Source of the DNA: Flavobacteriales bacterium
GTDB lineage: Bacteria > Bacteroidota > Bacteroidia > Flavobacteriales_E > Vicingaceae
Direction of reading: 5' to 3'
NCBI GenBank assembly: GCA_029262875.1
Contig: JAJCYO010000114.1
Coordinates: 1 to 64,000 of the forward strand
DNA: 64,000 nucleotides
Made by a program: the position numbers and the translations under genes. Positions 30,621-39,393 of this stretch are shown here, one piece after another (position 1 is the stretch's first letter; the number at the start of each line of letters is the position of its first letter). The notes beneath the pieces are model-generated. The model worked only from the letters and a program-made list of their open reading frames with translations. It had not been told where the DNA came from and ran no database searches.

Positions 30621-31484
30621 ATGGATTTCGAAGTAATAAATACAACAACGTCCGATGAGTTATTGAAAGCAATTGCGGCTAACCAAAACAGTAACTTCAG
30701 AATTGGAGCAGGATTTACCGATTTAATCAATCAGTTAAAAAAGCAAAATACGGAGGAGCTGACCATCATCAACATTGCTCAGCTAAAAGATGAAGCTTAT
30801 ACACAGATAGTTGAAGAAGCCGATGGTCTAAGAATAGGAACATTAGCTACCGCATCAGATATTGTAGACAATAATTTCATTAGAGAAAACTATCCAGTAT
30901 TGCATCAAGCCGCAAGTAAGTTGGCTTGTACACAAATTAGAAATGTAGCCACATTGGGCGGAAACATTTGTAATGTTTCCCCTTCAGGAGATATGACGGC
31001 TTCATTAATTGCCCTAAAGGCCACTTGCCATATTGTAGATTGCAATGGTGGTGAAAGAGCTGAGTTACTCAGTGACTTTATCATTGGATTGAAGAAAACG
31101 ACTTTGAAAAAAAACGAAATCATCAAGAATATAACCATTCCCATGAATGATCATCATAACATTATATCAGGTTATGAAAAAGTAGGGTCCAGAAAATCGA
31201 TGGAAATAGCCATTGTTTCATTGGGTTATCATATTCAAATGAACAATGATGGAACCATTACAGATGCTGGTGTTTCTTGTGGAGCGGTTGCTCCTACTAT
31301 CCCGTTTGCAACATCTGCTTGTGATTTCCTTTTAGGAAAAGATATTCAGGATCTAACTGAAGCTGATAAAGAAGAGTTCGCCAACAAAGTAATGGAGTAT
31401 GCTTCACCCATATCAGATGTAAGGGCTTCTGAATGGTATAGAAAAGAGGTGTTATTTAACTTGAGCCAAACTATTTTTAGTTAA
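30621..31484 (+). CDS. Xanthine-oxidase-family FAD subunit (no 4Fe-4S insertion)
   Basis: FRIGAGFTDLINQLKKQ; IRNVATLGGNICNVSPSGD. Confidence 0.9.
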   Translation: MDFEVINTTTSDELLKAIAANQNSNFRIGAGFTDLINQLKKQNTEELTIINIAQLKDEAYTQIVEEADGLRIGTLATASDIVDNNFIRENYPVLHQAASKLACTQIRNVATLGGNICNVSPSGDMTASLIALKATCHIVDCNGGERAELLSDFIIGLKKTTLKKNEIIKNITIPMNDHHNIISGYEKVGSRKSMEIAIVSLGYHIQMNNDGTITDAGVSCGAVAPTIPFATSACDFLLGKDIQDLTEADKEEFANKVMEYASPISDVRASEWYRKEVLFNLSQTIFS

Positions 31485-31485
31485 A

Positions 31486-32517
31486 ATGGACCAAAAAGTA
31501 GTAGAAGATATTATTAAATTGTCTCAGAACGAGAACAATTTTGGACCATCACCAATGGCGTTGAAGGCGGTGATGGAGAATTGTGATCAGATGAACCGTT
31601 ATCCTGAACCACATTCCAAAACCCTAAAGGAAGAATTCTCGGATCATTTAGGAGTACTCTCAGAAAATATTTTTGTGTGTGCAGGATTGGTAGAATCTTT
31701 AGACATTATGATTCGAAACTTTATTGCCAAAGGAGAGAACCTGATTATACCAGAAATCACTTTTGTTGCTTATAAATTGTTGGCGAAAGTTTTCGATGTA
31801 GAAACCCGATTTTCTGAAATGAAGGATTACGGGATTGATATAGATTCAATTATTGAGAATTGCGATGAGAAAACAAAACTCATCATCATAGCTAACCCCA
31901 ATAACCCCACAGGTACAATTGTTCCTGAAACCGATTTGATTCGATTGATGGAAACAGTTCCTAAAAGCACTTATGTAGTTGCTGATGAGGCTTATTGTGA
32001 ATATGTGAATCGTGTAGATTTCCCAAATACAATGAAGCTATTGCAACGCTACCCAAATTTAATAATGCTAAGAACATTCTCTAAAATATATGGCCTGGCC
32101 GGGTTGAGAATAGGCTTTGCTGTTGCCCACGAAGATATTATTGAAAAATTGGAATATTTTCAGGCACCATTTACAGTGAGCCAGGTGGCTTCAATTGCAG
32201 CAGCAGCGGCAATAAAAGACCATAAATTTATCGAGAAGAGTTTTAAAAATAATTTAGAAGCAAAAAGTGTATTAGAAAGAGAATTGTCGCACATGGGTTA
32301 CAAAGTAGTGCCTTCTCAAAGTAATTTCATCTACATTCATTTTAAAACACAAGAAGAACGAGATGGTGTTTGTAACCTACTTTCTGATAAAAATGTGTTG
32401 GTCAGAAAAACAGATCATTTTGGAGACGATAAAGCCTTTAGAATTACAGTGCCAAGACCTCAGAATTGCCAAAAGGTAATAGCTGCTTTAAGTCATTATC
32501 AGTCTGTCCAAAGCTGA
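31486..32517 (+). CDS. HisC-like class I/II aminotransferase (candidate aromatic amino acid aminotransferase)
   Basis: LSQNENNFGPSPMALKAV; IIANPNNPTGTIVP; RTFSKIYGLAGLRIGFAVA. Confidence 0.85.
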   Translation: MDQKVVEDIIKLSQNENNFGPSPMALKAVMENCDQMNRYPEPHSKTLKEEFSDHLGVLSENIFVCAGLVESLDIMIRNFIAKGENLIIPEITFVAYKLLAKVFDVETRFSEMKDYGIDIDSIIENCDEKTKLIIIANPNNPTGTIVPETDLIRLMETVPKSTYVVADEAYCEYVNRVDFPNTMKLLQRYPNLIMLRTFSKIYGLAGLRIGFAVAHEDIIEKLEYFQAPFTVSQVASIAAAAAIKDHKFIEKSFKNNLEAKSVLERELSHMGYKVVPSQSNFIYIHFKTQEERDGVCNLLSDKNVLVRKTDHFGDDKAFRITVPRPQNCQKVIAALSHYQSVQS

Positions 32518-32585
32518 TTTATATCATATTAAAATCACGAAAAAAAACGGTTATTTAACCAACGAAAAATTATAATTAAAATACA

Positions 32586-33851
32586 TTGAAAATGAAGGGA
32601 TTTCACGATAAGAAAAAAGGATTTGGAATAACATACGATGACATTTACCTCGTTAATGGAGCAAGAACACCATTTGGTAAATTATGTGGGACGTTAGGAC
32701 AAGTTTCTCCTACAGATTTAGGGATATATGCTACGAAAGCAGCCATCGAAAAATCGGGAATGAAAGGAGAAGACATTGACCAGTTGATGTACGCAAACAT
32801 AGGGCAAAGTTCAGCAGATTCATACTTTTTACCACGACACATTGGCTTATATGCAGGTATTCCAGAAGGAATTCCAGCGGTAATGTTACAACGTATTTGT
32901 GGGTCAGGGTTTGAAACCATTATTGCTGGAGCAGAACAAATAGCTATGGGAAAAGCAAGTACTGCACTTTGTGGCGGAACAGAAAACATGACCCTTTCTC
33001 CAACAGTAAGTTTTGGAAACAGAATGGGGTATCCATTAGGAAGAATAGATTTTAAAGACATGCTTTGGGAAGCATTAAACGATACGGCAGCAGTTCCTAT
33101 GGGATGTACTGCAGAAAATGTGGCTGATAAGCATGGCATTACCAAAGAAGAAGCCAATGAGTTTGCCAAGCAATCCATTGACAAATACATCGCAGCAAAA
33201 GAAAGAGGTTTCTTTGATGATGAGGTCATTCAAATGAATTCTACGGTGTTTGAAGTAGAAGGACTCAACCCAAGAAAAGTAAGACTACCACGAAAAGCAG
33301 TTGACTTTACAACAGATGAAAATGTGCGTCCAGCAGATTTAGAATCCATGGCAAAATTACCAACAGTATTTGCAAAAGACGGTGTTCAAACAGCGGCCAA
33401 TTCAAGTGGTATCGTTGATGGAGCAGCTTCAGTTGTAGTAGCAAGCGGAGATTTTGTAAAAGAAAAAGGATTAAAACCATTATCAAGAGTAGTGGCTTCA
33501 GCAACAAGTGCTTTAGACCCACGAGTAATGGGATTAGGACCAGTTCCATCCATTCGATTGGTATTGGAAATGGCTGGATTAGCCTTAGATGACATTGGAT
33601 TAATTGAAATTAATGAAGCTTTCGCTGCTCAGTTTTTGGGTTGCGAAAAAGAGTTGGGATTAAACAGAGACATCTGTAACGTAAATGGAGGAGCCATTGC
33701 ATTAGGTCATCCATTAGCAGCAACAGGAACACGATTGTCACTTACTCTATCAAGAGAAATGCAAGCAAGAGGAGTGAAATACGGAATTGCTTCAGCCTGT
33801 ATAGGTGGAGGACAAGGAACAGCAATTTTATTTGAAAATCCAAACGCATAA
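32586..33851 (+). CDS. Acetyl-CoA acetyltransferase (thiolase)
   Basis: MLQRICGSGFETIIAGAEQIAMG; NVNGGAIALGHPLAATGTR; ASACIGGGQGTA. Confidence 0.9.
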   Translation: MKMKGFHDKKKGFGITYDDIYLVNGARTPFGKLCGTLGQVSPTDLGIYATKAAIEKSGMKGEDIDQLMYANIGQSSADSYFLPRHIGLYAGIPEGIPAVMLQRICGSGFETIIAGAEQIAMGKASTALCGGTENMTLSPTVSFGNRMGYPLGRIDFKDMLWEALNDTAAVPMGCTAENVADKHGITKEEANEFAKQSIDKYIAAKERGFFDDEVIQMNSTVFEVEGLNPRKVRLPRKAVDFTTDENVRPADLESMAKLPTVFAKDGVQTAANSSGIVDGAASVVVASGDFVKEKGLKPLSRVVASATSALDPRVMGLGPVPSIRLVLEMAGLALDDIGLIEINEAFAAQFLGCEKELGLNRDICNVNGGAIALGHPLAATGTRLSLTLSREMQARGVKYGIASACIGGGQGTAILFENPNA

Positions 33852-33861
33852 AAGAATAAAA

Positions 33862-34920
33862 ATGGGAGAATTAAAACAATGGCAAATGACAGAACTCAAC
33901 AAAGAATTTTCTTTGGTTGAATCTGAATTGCCAACAATAAATGAAACGGAAGCAGTAGTGAAAATTGCTGGGTGTGGTGTATGCCATACCGATTTAAGCT
34001 TTTGGCATGATGGTGTTCGTACCAAAAAGGAAATGCCATTAACCTTAGGCCACGAAATTAGTGGAGTGGTAATGGATGGCCCAGACCATTTAAAAGGAAA
34101 AAATGTCATCATACCGGCAGTACTCCCATGTGGAGATTGCGAATTGTGCAACAAAGGAAGAAGCAACATGTGCCAAAACCAATTGATGCCAGGAAATGAT
34201 TTTCATGGCGGATTTGCATCACACATTGTGGTACCGCACCAATATTTGTGTCTGGTACCAGATGCGATGTTAGAGAAATATTCACTCCAAGAACTTTCGG
34301 TTATTGCCGATGCCATTTCTACCCCTTATCAGGTGATGAAAAAATCTGAATTAGAAATGGGAGATTTAGCCATTGTAATTGGAGTAGGAGGAGTAGGGGT
34401 TTACGGTGCCTTAATTGCAAAAATTATGGGAGCTAAAGTACTGGCCATTGACATCAACGATGAGAAGTTAGCCAATGCTAAAAAACACGGTGTAGATGCT
34501 ACCCTAAACTCAAAAGATTTAACCCATAAAGAAATAAAAGGAAAAGTAAGAGAGATTGCCAAAGAATTAGGCGCTGCCAAATTCGGATGGAAAATCTTTG
34601 AAATTTCTGGAACAACACCAGGCCAAGAATTGGCATTTAGCTTATTAACGTTTACATCAACATTGAGTATTGTTGGGTTTACCATGGACAAGTTAAATGT
34701 ACGGTTAAGCAACCTGATGGCATTTGATGCAAAGCTAATCGGAACTTGGGGATGCAAACCAGAATTATACCCAGAAGTGGTGGATTTAATTGCTACAGGG
34801 AAATTAGACATTAAAGACTTTGTGGAAACATTCCCAATGTCACAAATCAATGAAGTATTTCAAAACACATTAGAACATAAATATGATAAACGTTCGGTAT
34901 TGGTACCGGATTTTAATTAA
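33862..34920 (+). CDS. had: 6-hydroxycyclohex-1-ene-1-carbonyl-CoA dehydrogenase
   Basis: GCGVCHTDLSFWHDGVRTKKEMPLTLGHEISGVV; VIIPAVLPCGDCELCNKGRSNMCQ; LMAFDAKLIGTWGC, Had-like; start moved to MGEL. Confidence 0.92.
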   Translation: MGELKQWQMTELNKEFSLVESELPTINETEAVVKIAGCGVCHTDLSFWHDGVRTKKEMPLTLGHEISGVVMDGPDHLKGKNVIIPAVLPCGDCELCNKGRSNMCQNQLMPGNDFHGGFASHIVVPHQYLCLVPDAMLEKYSLQELSVIADAISTPYQVMKKSELEMGDLAIVIGVGGVGVYGALIAKIMGAKVLAIDINDEKLANAKKHGVDATLNSKDLTHKEIKGKVREIAKELGAAKFGWKIFEISGTTPGQELAFSLLTFTSTLSIVGFTMDKLNVRLSNLMAFDAKLIGTWGCKPELYPEVVDLIATGKLDIKDFVETFPMSQINEVFQNTLEHKYDKRSVLVPDFN

Positions 34921-34932
34921 AAAATAAAAGAT

Positions 34933-36033
34933 ATGGAATTACACAGCCACAATTTAGTAGAACATAACTACACGGACATTCTTTATGAATTAAGACCTGC
35001 AAAAGATTTAGAAGGAAATGATGTTGCAGGGTTATTTAATGCATGGATTATGCTAAACAATCCAGCGCAATACAACTCTTACACCACACAAGCGGTTAAA
35101 GAAATTATCTTGGCCATGCGTGAAGCTTCTAACGATAGAAGCGTGGTAGCAGTTGTCTTTACAGCGGTGGGCGATAAAGCATTTTGTACAGGAGGTAACA
35201 CCAAAGAGTATGCAGAATACTATGCAGGTAATCCTCAAGAATACAAACAATACATGCGTTTGTTTAACGACATGGTTTCGTCCATTTTAATGAACGACAA
35301 GCCAGTAATCTGCCGTGCCAATGGAATGCGTATTGGTGGTGGACAAGAAATAGGAATGGCGTGTGATTTTACCATTGCACAAGATTTAGCCAAGTTCGGA
35401 CAAGCAGGACCAAAGCACGGAAGTGCTCCTGATGGAGGATCAACAGACTTCTTACACCTTTATGTTGGTGTAGAAAAAGCCATGGAATCATGTACCGTTT
35501 GTGACCCTTGGTCAGCACACGAAGCCTTGCGTTTAGGATTGTTAACCGAAGTGGTTCCAGCCTTAAAAGTAGATGGAGAATTTGTAAATAATCCGATGGT
35601 AAGAACAGACAGATGGATCAGTAAGAAGAACGGTCAGATCATTTACGGAATGCCTAAAAAAGGCGAGTCATTGGCCGAAGGAAAAGCCTTGTTTAAATCA
35701 GGAGAAGTTGATTTATCCCTATTGGATGAAGCAGTAGATAAGATGTGTACGAAGCTGATGATGACTTTTCCAAACTGTTTAAGTAAAACCATTAACTCAA
35801 TCAGAAAGAAGAAGTTAGAGCATTGGGATGCCAACAAAGAATCCAACAGAGATTGGTTAGCATTAAACATGATGACAGAAGCAAAAGCTGGATTTAAAGC
35901 ATTCAACGATGGACCAAGAAACGATAGAGAAATAGACTTTATCAAATTGAGACAACTGTTGGCTGAAGGAAAAGAATGGGATGATTCAGTGCATCAAGAC
36001 ATTTCACCTCAGTATCAAAATACAGAGGCATAA
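34933..36033 (+). CDS. oah: 6-oxocyclohex-1-ene-1-carbonyl-CoA hydrolase (ring-opening)
   Basis: NPAQYNSYTTQAVKEIILAMREASND; FTAVGDKAFCTGGNTKEYAEYYAGNPQEYKQYMRLFNDMVSSIL, near-identical blocks to Thauera Oah as remembered. Confidence 0.95.
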   Translation: MELHSHNLVEHNYTDILYELRPAKDLEGNDVAGLFNAWIMLNNPAQYNSYTTQAVKEIILAMREASNDRSVVAVVFTAVGDKAFCTGGNTKEYAEYYAGNPQEYKQYMRLFNDMVSSILMNDKPVICRANGMRIGGGQEIGMACDFTIAQDLAKFGQAGPKHGSAPDGGSTDFLHLYVGVEKAMESCTVCDPWSAHEALRLGLLTEVVPALKVDGEFVNNPMVRTDRWISKKNGQIIYGMPKKGESLAEGKALFKSGEVDLSLLDEAVDKMCTKLMMTFPNCLSKTINSIRKKKLEHWDANKESNRDWLALNMMTEAKAGFKAFNDGPRNDREIDFIKLRQLLAEGKEWDDSVHQDISPQYQNTEA

Positions 36034-36079
36034 AATCAAATTCAGTTCAACTGATTTTAGTAACGAAACACATAAAAAG

Positions 36080-36484
36080 ATGAAAGAGCAAACAGGTATT
36101 TGGATTGATAAAGAAAAAGCAGTTTTAATAACTGTTTTAGAGGACGATCATACCGTTAAGTGTATTGAATCTGGTATTGTTACAAAAGAGCGGGATGAAG
36201 GAGAAGGCAAAGAGTTTGGAAAATTCGGTCATCAATTTTTGAACGATGAAAAAAAGAAGGGGAATAAACTCAAACAACAAACGGATCATTACCTTGAAGA
36301 AGTCCTACTGAACGCTAAAGAATCGGATGAAGTTGTGATTTTCGGTCCTGCCGAAATGAAAACAGCATTGGAAAAGAAAATGCTGAGTAATCATGCTAAT
36401 GCAGGTAAGTTATTGGAAGTTAAAACAGCAGATAAAATGACCGACAATCAGATGGTAGCTTGGGTAAAAGAATATTTTGCTTAG
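36080..36484 (+). CDS. Small eRF1/host-attachment-like protein (baeRF-like), function unknown
   Basis: MKEQTGIWIDKEKAVLITVLEDDHTVKCIESGI...VVIFGPAEMKTALEKKM; start trimmed from ORF track. Confidence 0.5.
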   Translation: MKEQTGIWIDKEKAVLITVLEDDHTVKCIESGIVTKERDEGEGKEFGKFGHQFLNDEKKKGNKLKQQTDHYLEEVLLNAKESDEVVIFGPAEMKTALEKKMLSNHANAGKLLEVKTADKMTDNQMVAWVKEYFA

Positions 36485-36522
36485 TTATTACTGAAAAATT
36501 GGAGCATTAATAAATAGAAACA

Positions 36523-37296
36523 ATGGAAAAACTACGATTAGAATATACCCACGATGGAGCAGTGGCCAACATCATTTTAGATGATGGCAAAGGCAATGTG
36601 TTGGACAATACCATGATGCTGGAGATGTTGGGGGTGTTTAATGAATTTAAAAAGAACAAAGACATTAAACTCATCACTTTTCAAGGAGAAGGAAAACACT
36701 TTTCTTTTGGAGCGAGCGTACCAGAACACACCAAAGATTTGGCGCCATTGATGATCGAAACGTTTCACACCATATTTTTTGAAATCATCGAATTAAGCAT
36801 CCCTACCATGGCCATAATATCTGGTCAATGTTTGGGTGGCGGTATGGAATTGGCATTGGCTTGTAACTTTATGTTTGCTGATAAAACGGCTGTATTGGCA
36901 CAGCCAGAAATTATATTAGGTGTATTTCCTCCCCCTGCATCTGTCATGTTACCATTGAAGATTGGAAACGCAAGGGCGGAGGAGATACTACTAACAGGGC
37001 GCAATATAGATGCTGAAGAAGGAGAAAAGATTGGCTTGTTGAACCGTGTTTATGAAAACAAAGACGAGCTCAATGCAGGAGTGGATGAGTGGATTACAGC
37101 TAACATCTTACCTAAAAGCGCTAAATCCTTAAAGTATGGCGTAAAGGCGGCAAGAGCTACATTCAATTACATCATGAACAATAAATTGCCTTACCTCGAA
37201 GAGCTTTATGTGAGGCAGTTGATGGAAACCAAGGATGCCAATGAAGGCATCAATTCATTTTTAGAAAAAAGAAAACCCGTTTGGGAAAACTGTTAA
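36523..37296 (+). CDS. dch: Cyclohexa-1,5-dienecarbonyl-CoA hydratase
   Basis: GKHFSFGASVPEHTKDLAPLMIETFHTIFFEIIELSIPTMAIISGQCLGGGMELALA, Dch signature region. Confidence 0.93.
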   Translation: MEKLRLEYTHDGAVANIILDDGKGNVLDNTMMLEMLGVFNEFKKNKDIKLITFQGEGKHFSFGASVPEHTKDLAPLMIETFHTIFFEIIELSIPTMAIISGQCLGGGMELALACNFMFADKTAVLAQPEIILGVFPPPASVMLPLKIGNARAEEILLTGRNIDAEEGEKIGLLNRVYENKDELNAGVDEWITANILPKSAKSLKYGVKAARATFNYIMNNKLPYLEELYVRQLMETKDANEGINSFLEKRKPVWENC

Positions 37297-37299
37297 ACC

Positions 37300-37551
37300 A
37301 TGAGTAGAATCTGCCAAAGTTGTGGAATGCCGTTAAACGATGATAAATACTTATCCTCGAATGCGGATGGAAGCGTAAACACCACCTATTGTTTTTACTG
37401 TTACAAAGAAGGAGAATTTACAGACGGTTGTACCACCTTGGAAGAGAAAATGGAAGATTGCATTTCCATTGCAACACAAGCAGGAATGCCGAAACAACGT
37501 GCAGAAGACATGGCAAAATCCATCCTACCTACCTTGGATAGGTGGAAATAA
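37300..37551 (+). CDS. Putative zinc ribbon protein
   Basis: ICQSCGMPL...TYCFYCYKEGEFTDGCTTLEEKMEDC. Confidence 0.75.
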   Translation: MSRICQSCGMPLNDDKYLSSNADGSVNTTYCFYCYKEGEFTDGCTTLEEKMEDCISIATQAGMPKQRAEDMAKSILPTLDRWK

Positions 37552-37563
37552 AAAAAGAAGAAA

Positions 37564-39390
37564 ATGAAAACAACATTAGATAAAGTTGTCATCAAATTTG
37601 CTGGAGATTCCGGAGATGGAATGCAATTGGCTGGAACACTTTTTACAGATACCACAGCCAACTTAGGCAATCAAATTGCCACATTTCCTGATTACCCGTC
37701 AGAAATAAGAGCACCGCAAGGAACCGTAGCTGGAGTTTCAGGATTTCAGGTACATTTTGGAACCGCTGGTGTACACAGCATTGGTGATGCACCAGATGTA
37801 TTAATTGCCATGAACCCGGCAGCTTTAAAAGCCAATTTGATAAACCTAAAATCCAAGTGCACCATCATTGTAGATGGAGACAGTTTTTCTAAAAAAACGA
37901 TAGAAAAAGCAGGATTTGAAACAAACCCATTAGAAGATGGATCGTTAGGAGACTACCAAGTAATAGAAGCACCTGTTACTTCGTTAACCAAAACAAGCAT
38001 TGCTGATTTAGGCTTAGACAACAAAAGTGTGATTCGTTGCAAAAACATGTTTGCTTTGGGAATGGTGTTTTGGTTGTTCAATGAACCTTTAGAACAAACA
38101 ATTGATTTCTTCAACCAAAAATTTGGGAAGAAACCCTTAATTGCACAAGCCAACATTACGGTATTAAAAACAGGGCACAATTTTGCAGAAACCATTGAGG
38201 CTTTTACCACTTCATACGTTGTTCCACCAGCTAAAAAAGCCCCCGGAACCTATAGAAACATAACAGGAAATGAATCTACTGCCTGGGGACTGATGGCAGC
38301 AGCCAAAAAAGCCAACAGAGATTTATTTTTAGGAACTTATCCCATTACTCCTGCCACGGACATTTTACATGAACTAACGAAGCACAAGTGGTCTGGGGTA
38401 AAGATATTTCAGGCAGAAGATGAGATTGCAGGTGTATGCTCTGCTATAGGAGCCAGCTTTGCAGGTGACTTAGCCGTAACCACTACTTCAGGACCAGGAA
38501 TGGCCTTAAAAACAGAAGCCATTGGCTTGGCCATCATGGCGGAATTGCCATTGGTGATCGTGAACGTTCAACGAGGAGGACCATCAACAGGGTTGCCAAC
38601 CAAAACAGAGCAAAGCGATTTAAGTCAAGCATTGTTTGGAAGAAATGGTGACAGCCCAGCGGTAGTTATTGCTGCCAGCTCACCAGCATCATGTTTCGAT
38701 TGGGCTTTTGAAGCTTGTCGAATTGCCGTAGAGCACATGACTCCAGTCATCCTATTAACAGAAAGTTACATTGCCAATGGAGCAGAACCATGGAAAGTAA
38801 AACTCTTAGATGAGCTGAAAGAAATTTGTCCCAATACATGCAACAATGTAGAAGAATGGGCTCCCTATAAACGAAATGCTGAAACATTAGCCCGAAAATG
38901 GGTAACACCTGGAACGCCAGGATATGAGCACCGCATTGGAGGATTAGAAAAAGAAGATGAGACAGGAAATGTTTCTTACATGCCCTTGAATCATGAAAAA
39001 ATGATTCAGTTAAGAGACGAAAAAGTAGCCAAAGTAGCGGTTGACATTCCTTTACAGCGTGTAAAAGGAAAGGACGCCAATAAGCTGCTGGTCATCGGTT
39101 GGGGCGGACAGTTTGGAATATTGTTTGGGGCCGTAAACGAAATGCAACAAGACGGAAAGAACATTGCCTTTACCCATTTCAATTACATTAACCCGCTACC
39201 ACAAAATACAAAACAAGTATTCGAAAAATTTGAACGCATCATTGTATGTGAACTAAATAACGGACAATTTGCAAATTATTTACAAGCACAATTTCCTGAA
39301 TTTAAATTTGAGCGTTACAACAAAATGCAAGGGCTCCCTTTTCAAATTAAGGAGCTAAAAGAACAGTTTAATCAACTATTAGAGGATTAG
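37564..39390 (+). CDS. korA: 2-oxoglutarate/2-oxoacid:ferredoxin oxidoreductase gamma-alpha subunit
   Basis: KFAGDSGDGMQLAGTLFTDTTA; GTYPITPATDILHEL; NVQRGGPSTGLPTKTEQSDL. Confidence 0.9.
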   Translation: MKTTLDKVVIKFAGDSGDGMQLAGTLFTDTTANLGNQIATFPDYPSEIRAPQGTVAGVSGFQVHFGTAGVHSIGDAPDVLIAMNPAALKANLINLKSKCTIIVDGDSFSKKTIEKAGFETNPLEDGSLGDYQVIEAPVTSLTKTSIADLGLDNKSVIRCKNMFALGMVFWLFNEPLEQTIDFFNQKFGKKPLIAQANITVLKTGHNFAETIEAFTTSYVVPPAKKAPGTYRNITGNESTAWGLMAAAKKANRDLFLGTYPITPATDILHELTKHKWSGVKIFQAEDEIAGVCSAIGASFAGDLAVTTTSGPGMALKTEAIGLAIMAELPLVIVNVQRGGPSTGLPTKTEQSDLSQALFGRNGDSPAVVIAASSPASCFDWAFEACRIAVEHMTPVILLTESYIANGAEPWKVKLLDELKEICPNTCNNVEEWAPYKRNAETLARKWVTPGTPGYEHRIGGLEKEDETGNVSYMPLNHEKMIQLRDEKVAKVAVDIPLQRVKGKDANKLLVIGWGGQFGILFGAVNEMQQDGKNIAFTHFNYINPLPQNTKQVFEKFERIIVCELNNGQFANYLQAQFPEFKFERYNKMQGLPFQIKELKEQFNQLLED

Positions 39391-39393
39391 GAT

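Noticed and set aside
30621-31484. HcrB-type 4-hydroxybenzoyl-CoA reductase beta subunit
   Set aside because: Lacks the Cys-rich 4Fe-4S insertion found in the 57976-58908 paralog
32549-32560. GGTTATTTAACC palindrome upstream of the thiolase/had genes
   Set aside because: Short AT-rich dyad readily expected by chance; no second copy noticed
32645-33229. 194-aa minus-strand ORF (and similar antisense ORFs at 34401-34850, 39849-40244, 26199-26519, 43917-44252)
   Set aside because: Lie entirely antisense to strongly conserved enzymes; low-complexity Ser/Leu/Phe-rich translations typical of reverse-frame artefacts in AT-rich coding DNA
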